Part shown: positions 54,385-63,157 of the stretch, piece after piece | Layout: every line of letters starts with the position of its first letter | How positions within the stretch are numbered: the first letter of the stretch is position 1 | The notes under the pieces: model-generated | Told to the model about the DNA's origin: nothing | Databases searched by the model: none | What the model saw: the letters and a program-made list of their open reading frames with translations, nothing else | Position numbers and translations under genes: made by a program | Assembly: GCF_007556815.1 (NCBI RefSeq) | Contig: NZ_CP041745.1 | Coordinates: forward strand, 2,643,001-2,707,000 | Source of the DNA: Paraburkholderia megapolitana | GTDB taxonomy: Bacteria > Pseudomonadota > Gammaproteobacteria > Burkholderiales > Burkholderiaceae | Direction: 5' to 3' | DNA: 64,000 nucleotides

Positions 54385-56910
54385 TCACCGGTCCATCCAG
54401 TACCGCCGATGCGTGTCCCGATACCGTTCGAGCGACAGCGTCGTACCGGACGCCTCGATTCGCACCGCGCCGTCCGTATCGCTGCGCGTGAGCTCGATGT
54501 GGCGTGCCTCGTAACGCGCAAACACACCCGGATGCGGATGGCGAAAACGGTTGCGATAGCCTACCTGAAATATGGCGATCAGCGGATCGATCGTGTCGAG
54601 GAACGGCTCGGTCGACGAGGTCCGGCTACCGTGATGCGGTACCAGCAACACCTGGGCGCGCAGCGCGTCGGGATCGCGGGCGAGCAGCGTGCGTTCGATG
54701 GGAGCCTCGATATCGGCGGCAAGCAGTGCCGTGAGCGCAGGCGTCGGGTTGGCCGCATAGCCGTGGCCAGCGTGCCCAGTGCGCCCGGCGGTACGGATGC
54801 GCAGCACACAGCACTGATCGTTCGGATTCGCCCGCAACCGCCGCTCATCGGGCCACAGGATTGTGAAATCGACACCGTCCCATTGCCAGCGCTGCCCTGC
54901 TGCACACTGCACACGCTCGGCGCCGACCTTGCGCGCCTGCGCCCACAACGCATGTCGCTGCGGCAGCGACGCGAGCAGTTGCCGGACCTCGACGCCGTCG
55001 AGCACCGCCGGTGCGCCGCCCGCATGATCGGAATCCTCATGGCTGACCATGAGCGCATCGAGCGCCGTGACGCCCTGCGCCTGCAAAAACGGCACGACGA
55101 CACGCTCGCCGGCATGCGTCGATTCCGGCCCGGGCCCCGCATCGAACAGCAGAGCGTGATGGGCGGTCTCGACGAGCACCGAATTACCCTGGCCGATGTC
55201 GAGCGCGGTCAACCGGAATGCACCGTGCGGCGGACCGGACGGCGGCGGCAACAGTAACGGCAGCCACGCGATCGGACCTGCCCAGCGCAACGGCCAGCCA
55301 CGCGGCGCGAGACACCAGGCAACGCCCGCCGTCGCGCACACGAGTGCCCATGGGCCCGGTCGCGGCAGATGCCAGACCGCCCACGTGGGCGTGGCGAGCC
55401 AGTGCAGCACGACCGATTGAATGCGCAGCAACCCATCCGCGACCTGGAACGCCCATGCATCGAGCGGCATGGGCAGTACCGCGCCCGCCAGCACCACGGG
55501 CGTGACGAGCAGGCTCATCCACGGGATCGCGAAGGCGTTTGCAACGGGACCGATCAGTGGAATCTGCGAGAACCAGTAGAGCGTGAGCGGCGCGAGAGCG
55601 ATCGTTACCGCGAGCTGTATGTGCGTGCTGTCGTGCACATATCGGGCAAACGCGTTCGAACAGCGTTGCCATGCCCGGCGCAGCGGGTGCACCGGTGCCG
55701 CATCGGGGTCGTGCGGTAGCCGCACGCGGCGCCGTGGCCCGGACACCGCGAACAGGATTGCCGCGACCGCGCAGAACGACAGCCAGAATCCTGGCGACAA
55801 CACCGCCCACGGGTCGGTCAGCAGTACGAGTCCGAGCGCCCACGCGAACACCACCGACGACGCCAGCCTGCGTCCGCCGACGAACGCCAGCGCGGCGATC
55901 GCCAGCATCCATAGCGCGCGCTGCGCCGGTACGTTGAATCCCGCCAGCGCCGCATGAAACACGGCGAACAACGCGCCGCCCAGTGCCGCGATCTTCTGCG
56001 CCGGCACGCGCAACGGCCAGTACCGGCCGACGAATGCCGAGCGCCGCCACAAGCTGCCCGCGAACCATGCGGCAAAGCCCGCCACGAGGCCGATATGCAG
56101 GCCCGAGATTGCGATCAGGTGGTTGGTGCCGGTGTTGCGCATCGAGGCCCAGTCGGCGGTACTGACCGCGTCCTGTGCGCCGATTGCCAGCGCAATGACA
56201 ATGCCGCGATGCGGCGCGTCCGCGAGCACGACATCGATGCGTGCGCGTATCGCGGCCCGCCAGCGGTTGATGGTCACGCCGATGCCCGATGCGTTTCCGG
56301 CGAGCAGCAACGCATGCTCCGGCACGCTGACGTAACCGGTCGCGCGAACGTTGCGGGCGAGTAGTGTCGCCTCGCCATCGCGCACGCCGAAATTCGCAGT
56401 GCTGTGTGACCGCTTGAGACGCACCGGCAAACGCCAGCGCGAACCAGGCTCGAGTACCGGCGGCGGTGTATCGCGCGCGACCCACACCAGTTGGATCGTC
56501 TTCGGAAACCTGACAATCGGCGCGCTCGCGGATTCGACTTCGAACAGAAACCGCGAAGCGATCTTGTCGCGCGAAGGCAGCCCCACCACGTAGCCGCTCA
56601 CCTCGATATCGCGACTTTCCCATGCAGCCGGTAACGCGACCGCCAGACGCAGTTCGGCACGCCACGCCGCATAGCCGAAGCCGCTGCACGCGGCGGCAAA
56701 AATCAACGCGCCCCACCCCGCGTGGGCCCACCGACGTGCATCAACAGACACGCGAGCGCGGCGACGCACGATCGTCCACGCTTTAACCGCAACTGCGACG
56801 CCCAGCAGCCATGCGAGCGCGAGCACACACCAGCCCATCATCGAAGGGAGCGCAGCCTGTTGCTGCAAACCGATCACACCCAACACAAAACCGCACCACA
56901 CAGCCCGCAC
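54385..56910 (-). CDS. comEC: DNA internalization protein ComEC/Rec2
   Basis: Inner-membrane channel for single-stranded DNA entry in natural transformation. The 841-aa product has an N-terminal membrane region, an OB-like soluble domain, the Competence domain with GTNHLIAISGLHIGLVAGFA and ALWMLAIAALAFVGGRRLAS, and a C-terminal metallo-beta-lactamase domain (LTALDIGQGNSVLVET, LMVSHEDSDHAGGAPAV, LLVPHHGSRTSS). It begins at GTG 56910, chosen because a strong GGGGAGGAGG Shine-Dalgarno lies 5-15 bases upstream. The gene is complete, so the uptake channel is probably functional; the other transformation genes are not in the window. Confidence 0.93.
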   Translation of the reverse strand: MRAVWCGFVLGVIGLQQQAALPSMMGWCVLALAWLLGVAVAVKAWTIVRRRARVSVDARRWAHAGWGALIFAAACSGFGYAAWRAELRLAVALPAAWESRDIEVSGYVVGLPSRDKIASRFLFEVESASAPIVRFPKTIQLVWVARDTPPPVLEPGSRWRLPVRLKRSHSTANFGVRDGEATLLARNVRATGYVSVPEHALLLAGNASGIGVTINRWRAAIRARIDVVLADAPHRGIVIALAIGAQDAVSTADWASMRNTGTNHLIAISGLHIGLVAGFAAWFAGSLWRRSAFVGRYWPLRVPAQKIAALGGALFAVFHAALAGFNVPAQRALWMLAIAALAFVGGRRLASSVVFAWALGLVLLTDPWAVLSPGFWLSFCAVAAILFAVSGPRRRVRLPHDPDAAPVHPLRRAWQRCSNAFARYVHDSTHIQLAVTIALAPLTLYWFSQIPLIGPVANAFAIPWMSLLVTPVVLAGAVLPMPLDAWAFQVADGLLRIQSVVLHWLATPTWAVWHLPRPGPWALVCATAGVAWCLAPRGWPLRWAGPIAWLPLLLPPPSGPPHGAFRLTALDIGQGNSVLVETAHHALLFDAGPGPESTHAGERVVVPFLQAQGVTALDALMVSHEDSDHAGGAPAVLDGVEVRQLLASLPQRHALWAQARKVGAERVQCAAGQRWQWDGVDFTILWPDERRLRANPNDQCCVLRIRTAGRTGHAGHGYAANPTPALTALLAADIEAPIERTLLARDPDALRAQVLLVPHHGSRTSSTEPFLDTIDPLIAIFQVGYRNRFRHPHPGVFARYEARHIELTRSDTDGAVRIEASGTTLSLERYRDTHRRYWMDR

Positions 56911-57053
56911 TCGCCCTCCTCCCCGATCACTGGCTGTGGCACCTGGGTCCTGGATTCGAGCACTCGCGCTTCACGCAAGCGAGCGCAATCGACGCGGTCT
57001 GCACCGCGAGACTGCATCGCAAACCGCGTACGCAGGTGAACAGCTACCGCCGA

Positions 57054-57842
57054 TTATGCTGAGGAAAGTGCGAGCCGGGGCAACGCGGCATGCGCGTTAG
57101 CCGTTGTGCCTAGTGCAAGCTCGTCTTCGCTGAGGCCGCGCAGTTGCGCGAGACTCGCGCCGATGCGGGGGATCTGATCGGGTGTGTTGCGTTGCTTGTA
57201 GAGCCACGCTGGAGAGATATCGGGTGCGTCGGTCTCGACGACGAGTGCATCGAGCGGCAACTGTTCGGCGAGGCGGCGGATCTGCAACGCACGTTCGAAC
57301 GTCACATTGCCGCCAAAACCGAGATGAATGCCCTGATCGATATAGGCTTGTGCCTGCTGGAAACTGCCGTTGAACGCATGCGCGATGCCGCGATGAATAC
57401 CGTGCCGGCGCAGCCCTTTCAACACCTGGTCCTGCGATTTACGCACATGGCAAATGGCCGGCAGAGCGAATTCGCGGGCCAGCTTCAGTTGTTCGTCGTA
57501 GAAGAACTGCTGGCGCGCATCGTCGAGGCCCGGCACGAAATAGTCGAGGCCGATTTCACCGAGGCCGATAAAGAGCGGATCGTCGAGACTCGCTTCGATT
57601 TCCATCCGCAGCACATCGAGGTCCGCCTCCTGCGCGCGCGGCGTGAAGAGCGGATGGATACCGAGCGCGTACGCACCGCCCGCCACTCGATGCGCAAGCG
57701 CGCGCACCGTCGCAAAGTTCTCGCGCATCACACCGGGAATCACGATCCGCGCCACGCCCGCATCGTGCGCCGCCGCGGCGACCGCATCGCGGTCCGCGTC
57801 GAATTCAGATGCATCGAGATGGCAATGCGTATCGATCCACAT
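57054..57842 (-). CDS. tatD: TatD family metal-dependent deoxyribonuclease
   Basis: A 262-aa TIM-barrel nuclease-like hydrolase of the TatD/YcfH family. DTHCHLDASEFDADRD is the first metal motif; IGLGEIGLDYF the second; ICHVRKSQDQVLKG and HAFNGSFQQAQ follow, and VVETDAPDISPAWLYK is the final aspartate motif. It may be involved in DNA quality control or 3'-5' exonuclease activity, as in E. coli. ATG 57842 starts 20 bases after the lolD stop. Co-directional with lolCD and comEC. Confidence 0.93.
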   Translation of the reverse strand: MWIDTHCHLDASEFDADRDAVAAAAHDAGVARIVIPGVMRENFATVRALAHRVAGGAYALGIHPLFTPRAQEADLDVLRMEIEASLDDPLFIGLGEIGLDYFVPGLDDARQQFFYDEQLKLAREFALPAICHVRKSQDQVLKGLRRHGIHRGIAHAFNGSFQQAQAYIDQGIHLGFGGNVTFERALQIRRLAEQLPLDALVVETDAPDISPAWLYKQRNTPDQIPRIGASLAQLRGLSEDELALGTTANAHAALPRLALSSA

Positions 57843-57862
57843 GCGCGGCCGGCTCCGGAAAG

Positions 57863-58609
57863 TCAGGCAGAAACGACGGGCTCCTCGTGCAGCACGCCAT
57901 CGCGCAGACGCATGATGCGGTCGCAGCGCCCCGCGAGATCGGGGTCGTGCGTGACGATCACGAAGCTCGTGTTGAGCGTGTTCGAGAGTTCGAGCATCAG
58001 GTTGAAGACCGTGTCCGCGGTGCCGCCGTCGAGGTTGCCGGTCGGTTCGTCGGCAAGCACGCAGGCCGGTTTCGTGACCAGCGCCCGAGCCATTGCAACG
58101 CGCTGACGTTCACCGCCCGACAGTTCGCCCGGCCGATGCTTGGCCCGGTTCGCGAGACCGACGCGATCGAGCATCTCCAGCGCCTCGCGGCGTGCCACCT
58201 CGGTGGTCAGACGGCGGATGCGCAGCGGCATCGCGACGTTGTCGAGCGCGGTGAATTCCGGCAGCAGGTGGTGGAACTGATACACGAAGCCGAGTGCGCG
58301 ATTACGCAGGTCGTTGCGCTCACGCTCGGTCAGCTTCGTGAACGGTCGACCCATCACCGAGACGTGACCGGCGCTCGGGTCGTCTAGACCGCCGAGCACA
58401 TGCAGCAGCGTGCTCTTGCCGGAACCCGACGCACCGACGATCGCGAGCTTCTCGCCGCGCCGCACGCTGAGCTCGGTGTTATTGAGCACCTGCACGTTCA
58501 GGCCGCCCTGCACGAACGACTTCGAGATGCCCGTTGCTTCGAGCACGTAGGGATAATTCGCGGCATCGCCGGACATCGTATCGATCACGGAACGTTGTTT
58601 GTTATTCAT
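57863..58609 (-). CDS. lolD: Lipoprotein release ABC ATPase LolD
   Basis: Energises release of outer-membrane lipoproteins from the inner membrane, with LolC/E. The 248-aa product has Walker A in [20 protein letters not shown], the Q-loop [18 protein letters not shown], the signature [15 protein letters not shown], and Walker [17 protein letters not shown] 58609 overlaps the lolC end by 8 bases. An upstream longer frame reads through lolC only in another frame and is discarded. Confidence 0.95.
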   Translation of the reverse strand: MNNKQRSVIDTMSGDAANYPYVLEATGISKSFVQGGLNVQVLNNTELSVRRGEKLAIVGASGSGKSTLLHVLGGLDDPSAGHVSVMGRPFTKLTERERNDLRNRALGFVYQFHHLLPEFTALDNVAMPLRIRRLTTEVARREALEMLDRVGLANRAKHRPGELSGGERQRVAMARALVTKPACVLADEPTGNLDGGTADTVFNLMLELSNTLNTSFVIVTHDPDLAGRCDRIMRLRDGVLHEEPVVSA

Positions 58610-59855
58610 AGCGGAGCGCCTCTGCGGGGCGCACTTTCGCACCGCGCCAGCTCGGGTACAGCGTCGCGAGCGACGACATCACGAATGCGATCACACCGAT
58701 ACGGATGACATCGCTTGCGACCAGGTCCGACGGCAACTCGCTGATGAAGTACACCGACGGCGGCAGGAACTGAACGCCGAGCAGATGCTCGATCATCGGC
58801 ACGAGCCACGGAATACTCCACGCGATCAGACAGCCAAGCGCCACGCCCGTTGCGGTCCCAATGAAACCGATCGTCACGCCCTGCACGACGAAGATCTTCA
58901 TGATCGAGCGTGGCTGCGCACCGAGCGTACGCAGGATCGCGATGTCAGCCTGCTTGTTCGTCACGGTCATTACCAGCGACGACACCAGGTTGAACGCAGC
59001 GACCGCAATGATCAGTGTGAGGATGACGAACATCATGCGTTTCTCGATCTGCACCGCGGAGAACCATGTCTTGTTCTGCTGGGTCCAGTCGCGAATATAT
59101 AGATCGCCCGATAGCGTGCGCGCCAGTTGATGCGCGACTTCCGGCGCACGCTGCATGTCCTTCAATCGCAATCGCACGCCGGTTGGTGCCGGCAATCGGA
59201 ACAGAGCCTGCGCATCCTGGATGTTGATCAACGCGAGCGTGCTGTCGTACTCGTAGTGCCCCGATTCGAACACACCGACAACTGTGAACTGTTTCAGGCG
59301 CGGCAGCATGCCGGCGGGCGTTATCGTGCCCTCGGGCGCGACGAGTGTGATCTTGTCGCCCTTGCGGACACCGAGGTTCGACGCAAGGTCGGCACCGAGC
59401 ACGATGCCGAAGTCGCCCGGCGTCAGTGAATCGAGTGTGCCCTGCTTCATGTCCTTGCCGATATCCGAGACCTGCGGCTCGAGCGACGGCTCGACACCGC
59501 GCAGTGCGACCCCGCTGACCGCATCCGAGCGCGTGAGCAGTGCCTGCGCATCGACGTACGGCGCGGCACCGATCACCTCATGATTGAGCCGCGCTTCTTT
59601 CGCGGTGAGCTGCCAGTCCGGCATCGAGCCGGTCGGCGAAAAGATCTCGACGTGCGCAAGCACCGACAGCATCCGGTCGCGCACCTCTTTCTGGAAGCCG
59701 TTCATCACCGACAGCACGACGATCAGCGCCGCCACGCCGAGTGCGATACCCGACATCGATACGAGCGCGATGAACGAGATGAAGCCGTTACCGGTCGTGC
59801 GTTTGCCGGCGCGGGTATAGCGCCAGCCAATCTGCCATTCGTAGGGAAATTTCAA
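58602..59855 (-). CDS. lolC: Lipoprotein-releasing system permease LolC/LolE
   Basis: Inner-membrane permease of the Lol system. The 417-aa product has an N-terminal membrane helix ([20 protein letters not shown]), a periplasmic domain, and three further helices near the C-terminus. The family segments [19 protein letters not shown] and [20 protein letters not shown] are present. Only one permease is seen next to lolD, so this may be the LolF-type single permease typical of organisms without separate LolC/LolE, or LolE lies elsewhere. TTG 59855 is the start, supported by AAGGA six bases upstream (59861-59865). Confidence 0.92.
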   Translation of the reverse strand: MKFPYEWQIGWRYTRAGKRTTGNGFISFIALVSMSGIALGVAALIVVLSVMNGFQKEVRDRMLSVLAHVEIFSPTGSMPDWQLTAKEARLNHEVIGAAPYVDAQALLTRSDAVSGVALRGVEPSLEPQVSDIGKDMKQGTLDSLTPGDFGIVLGADLASNLGVRKGDKITLVAPEGTITPAGMLPRLKQFTVVGVFESGHYEYDSTLALINIQDAQALFRLPAPTGVRLRLKDMQRAPEVAHQLARTLSGDLYIRDWTQQNKTWFSAVQIEKRMMFVILTLIIAVAAFNLVSSLVMTVTNKQADIAILRTLGAQPRSIMKIFVVQGVTIGFIGTATGVALGCLIAWSIPWLVPMIEHLLGVQFLPPSVYFISELPSDLVASDVIRIGVIAFVMSSLATLYPSWRGAKVRPAEALRYE

Positions 59856-60156
59856 GCGAATCCTTGTCTGCTGTTCTGCGGCCCATCTGCGATCCGGCCG
59901 CGGCCCTCTGCTGCTTATGTTATCCGTGTACCGAGCCGGGGGCCTGTCGTGCGCTTCCGGAACTTCGGGTAGACGGTTTCTCTCGTCGGGGTTCGTACCA
60001 CCTGAACACCTTGACGCTTGGGTTAGCGCAAGCCCCCGATGGTTCCTCGAAAACCGCCCCAGTCGTCGTGCGGGCTTCCTTGCGGGCGCACCGGAGCAGC
60101 GACAACCACCGTTACCACCGATCAACCGCGAAGTTTGCCATACAATGCGCAGCATC
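59856..60156. other. Divergent intergenic region of lolC and the RpfE-like gene
   Basis: Apart from the lolC Shine-Dalgarno (59861-59865) and a TACAAT (60141-60146) that could be the -10 of the rightward gene, I see no convincing feature. A short imperfect hairpin (GCTTG/CAAGC) lies around 60018-60035. Confidence 0.4.
60141..60146 (+). promoter_or_regulatory. -10 candidate just before the RpfE-like gene
   Basis: TACAAT ends 10 bases before ATG 60157, and an ATG at 60145 overlaps it. If it is used, the mRNA would be nearly leaderless. No clear -35. Confidence 0.3.
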
Positions 60157-61263
60157 ATGCATGTTGACCGTCTTCATCTCCTCCTGCCTTTCACGCTGCC
60201 TGCGGCCGCCGACGCTTCCACCGCCCTGTCCGGCTCCAGCCACCCGGCCCATCCAGCGATAGACCGGCTGGTCGCGCGGGCGAGCGAGGTCGAACGGGTC
60301 ATCGGGGAAGACTTTCAGCGCACGCTGCCGCACGAGCGCTGGGTCGCGCAGCAATTCGGCGCAGTCCCCGGCAACGCAACCGCCGCCGACGAAGCCCCGC
60401 TCGCCCCTTACATGCTGCGCGCCGACGGCGGCGATCCGGGCAACGCAACGTGGGCCTGTGTGCAACCGGTCCATGTACGGATCGCGCACGACCACCTCGT
60501 CCTGATCGACCCCGCCTCGCTCGACCTCACCGACGACGAAGCCGCCGCATTGCTCGCCGTTGCGCGACCGCTGATCGAAGAACTCGGTGTGCGCATCGAA
60601 GCACCGAACCCACTGCGCTGGTATCTATCGGGCGATGGTTTCGGCACGCTGGCCGGTGCGTCGCCGCTGCGCGCAAGCGGTCGCAACATCGAAATCTGGC
60701 TGCCGCACGAAGCGCATACCGGCGCGCGCTCGCGTGCATGGATGAAATTGCAGAACGAAGTCCAGATGGCGTGGTTCGAACATCCGGTCAACGAGGCCCG
60801 CGAAGCGCGCGGGCTGCCCGCCGTCAATTCGATCTGGTTTCATGCGCAAGGCATGGCGCAACCGGTGACAAGCCCGTTCGCACAGGTTCTGTCCAATGCC
60901 GCGGCAACCCGTGGGCTCGCGCTCACGGCCCACGTCGCGGTGGACGCCGCGCCGGTTTCGCTGGAAGCACTCAAGGCAGGCGCGCAACATGGCGCAGACG
61001 CGGCACCGGGTGCGACGCTCGTCGAACTCGACCCGCTCTCGGCACCGTACATCGAGCAGGACTGGGCGCGCTGGAACGACGGTTTCGCCGCGCTCGAGCG
61101 CGACTGGTTCGCGCCCGCGCTCGCCGCGCTGGAAAGCGGCCAGTTGCATGAGCTTGGCATGACGCTCTGCGGCGATACCGGTTCGGTGACGCTCGCCGTG
61201 CGCCGCGGCGATCTGCGCAAATTCTGGCGGCGGCGCATGTTCGCGTCGCTTTTCATCGAATGA
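60157..61263 (+). CDS. RpfE-type / phosphoglycerate mutase-like protein upstream of recJ
   Basis: A 368-aa cytoplasmic protein related, as far as I can tell, to the proteins labelled RpfE or cofactor-independent phosphoglycerate mutase-like that precede recJ in Xanthomonas and Burkholderia. It has no clear catalytic motif; recognisable conserved-looking pieces are LRWYLSGDGFGTLAG, FWRRRMFASLF at the end, and EVQMAWFEHPVNEAR. Catalytic residues of the alkaline-phosphatase superfamily are not visible, so function is unknown. ATG 60157 is chosen; an ATG at 60145 is equally possible. recJ follows after 28 bases. Confidence 0.72.
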   Translation: MHVDRLHLLLPFTLPAAADASTALSGSSHPAHPAIDRLVARASEVERVIGEDFQRTLPHERWVAQQFGAVPGNATAADEAPLAPYMLRADGGDPGNATWACVQPVHVRIAHDHLVLIDPASLDLTDDEAAALLAVARPLIEELGVRIEAPNPLRWYLSGDGFGTLAGASPLRASGRNIEIWLPHEAHTGARSRAWMKLQNEVQMAWFEHPVNEAREARGLPAVNSIWFHAQGMAQPVTSPFAQVLSNAAATRGLALTAHVAVDAAPVSLEALKAGAQHGADAAPGATLVELDPLSAPYIEQDWARWNDGFAALERDWFAPALAALESGQLHELGMTLCGDTGSVTLAVRRGDLRKFWRRRMFASLFIE

Positions 61264-61291
61264 AGTTCCGACTGTCTCACGGCCTCACTGC

Positions 61292-62998
61292 ATGACTCGA
61301 ATCGTTACGCGCACCTGCTCTCCCGCCGACGCTGAAGTACTGACCCGCCACGGCCTGCATCCGGTGCTCGCGCGGCTCTATGCGGCGCGCGGCGTCTGCC
61401 AGCCCGACGAACTCGAAACGGGCCTCGCGCGGCTGGTGCCGCCCGCTGCGTTGCGCGGCTGTGAAGAGGCAGCCGTGCTGCTCGCCGACACGCTACAAAA
61501 CCAGCGCCGTATGCTGGTCGTCGCCGACTATGACTGCGACGGCGCGACCGCCTGCGCGGTCGCGGTGCGTGGTCTACGCATGTTCGGCGCGCAGATCGAC
61601 TACCTGGTACCCAACCGCTTCGAATACGGCTACGGCCTCACGCCGGAAATCGTCGCGCTCGCCGCCGCGCGACCGGCCGGCAAACCCGATCTGTTGATTA
61701 CTGTCGATAACGGCATCGCGAGTGTAGACGGCGTCGAGGCGGCCAACGCGCTCGGCATCGACGTGCTCGTCACCGATCACCACTTGCCCGGCGACACGCT
61801 GCCCGCCGCGCGCGCGATCGTCAACCCGAACCAGCCGGGCTGCACGTTCCCGAGCAAGTGCATCGCCGGCGTCGGAGTGATGTTCTACGTGCTGCTCGCG
61901 TTGCGCGCCGAACTGCGCAAGCGCGGCGCATTTGACGAAGCGCAGCCCGAACCGCGGCTGGACGGTCTGCTCGATCTCGTCGCGCTCGGCACCGTCGCGG
62001 ACGTCGTGAAGCTCGACGGCAACAACCGCGTACTCGTCGCGCAGGGGTTGCAGCGTATCCGTAAAGGCCGCATGCAACCGGGCATCGCCGCGCTGTTTCG
62101 CGCGGCCGCGCGCGACGCGCGCAGTGCCTCCGGTTTCGATCTCGGCTTCGCGCTCGGTCCGCGGCTCAATGCGGCCGGCCGGCTGTCGGACATGTCGCTT
62201 GGCATCGAATGCCTGACCACCGACGATATCGGCCGTGCCTGGGAGCTCGCCCAACAGCTCGACGGGATGAACCGTGAGCGGCGCGAAATCGAGGCCGGCA
62301 TGCAGCAGCAGGCGCTCGCGGATCTTTCGACGGTCGACCCGGCGGGCGCGGCGACGATCACGCTGTTCAACCCGGGCTGGCACCAGGGCGTGATCGGGAT
62401 CGTCGCGGGTCGGTTGAAAGAGAAATTTCACCGGCCGTCGTTCACGTTCGCGCCCGCCGACGAGAGCGGTACGCTCGTCAAAGGCTCCGGCCGCTCGATT
62501 CCGGGCTTCCACCTGCGCGACGCAGTCGATCTGATCTCGAAGCGCGAGCCGGGGCTGATTGTGAAGTTCGGCGGCCATGCGATGGCGGCTGGCATGACGA
62601 TCGCGGCCGCCGACGTGCCGCGTTTTTCGGCTGCTTTCGAAGCGATCGGTCGCGAATGGCTCAGCGAAGACGCGCTCGCGCGGATCGTCGAAACCGACGG
62701 CGATCTGGAAGATGCGTATTTCACACCGCAATTCGTCGCGCTGCTCGACGCGGCCGTATGGGGCCAGGGCTTTCCGGCGCCGGTGTTTTCGGGCGAGTTC
62801 GAGATCGCGTCGCAGGCGCTCGTCAAGGACAAGCATCTGAAACTGCAGTTGCTGCGCGGCCGCCAACGCTTCAATGCGATCTGGTTCAACCACACCGAAT
62901 CGTTGCCGGCCCGCACGACGCTCGCGTACCGTCTGACCAGCGATATGTGGAACGGCGTGTCGCGGGTGCAACTGATCGTCGAGCACGCAGCGGGCTGA
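61292..62998 (+). CDS. recJ: Single-stranded-DNA-specific exonuclease RecJ
   Basis: 5'-3' exonuclease in mismatch repair and recombination. The 568-aa product carries the DHH domain motifs: VVADYDCDGATACAVAVRG, LLITVDNGIAS, VLVTDHHLPGD, and LVALGTVADVVKLDGNNRVL, then the DHHA1 region (VKFGGHAMAAGMTI) and an OB-fold tail. All family motifs appear intact. ATG 61292. It lies between the RpfE-like gene and prfB; MutS and RecJ in one window would both serve mismatch repair. Confidence 0.96.
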   Translation: MTRIVTRTCSPADAEVLTRHGLHPVLARLYAARGVCQPDELETGLARLVPPAALRGCEEAAVLLADTLQNQRRMLVVADYDCDGATACAVAVRGLRMFGAQIDYLVPNRFEYGYGLTPEIVALAAARPAGKPDLLITVDNGIASVDGVEAANALGIDVLVTDHHLPGDTLPAARAIVNPNQPGCTFPSKCIAGVGVMFYVLLALRAELRKRGAFDEAQPEPRLDGLLDLVALGTVADVVKLDGNNRVLVAQGLQRIRKGRMQPGIAALFRAAARDARSASGFDLGFALGPRLNAAGRLSDMSLGIECLTTDDIGRAWELAQQLDGMNRERREIEAGMQQQALADLSTVDPAGAATITLFNPGWHQGVIGIVAGRLKEKFHRPSFTFAPADESGTLVKGSGRSIPGFHLRDAVDLISKREPGLIVKFGGHAMAAGMTIAAADVPRFSAAFEAIGREWLSEDALARIVETDGDLEDAYFTPQFVALLDAAVWGQGFPAPVFSGEFEIASQALVKDKHLKLQLLRGRQRFNAIWFNHTESLPARTTLAYRLTSDMWNGVSRVQLIVEHAAG

Positions 62999-63113
62999 CC
63001 TGCGCTACGTGCTGTAGTGATTACGGCACATAGCGCACGATAAAAACCGCGAGAAAACCGCCAAACCCCGCAACAGACAGCCTCGCCGGGACGGCTGCGC
63101 CCCCCCGATGCGC

Positions 63114-63119
63114 TATAAT
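63114..63119 (+). promoter_or_regulatory. -10 element of the prfB promoter
   Basis: A perfect TATAAT, 38 bases before the prfB start codon. No matching -35 is seen at normal spacing. Confidence 0.5.
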
Positions 63120-63157
63120 TTCCCCCTTTTACAGCAGCGGAAAGCAAGAAGACCGAC

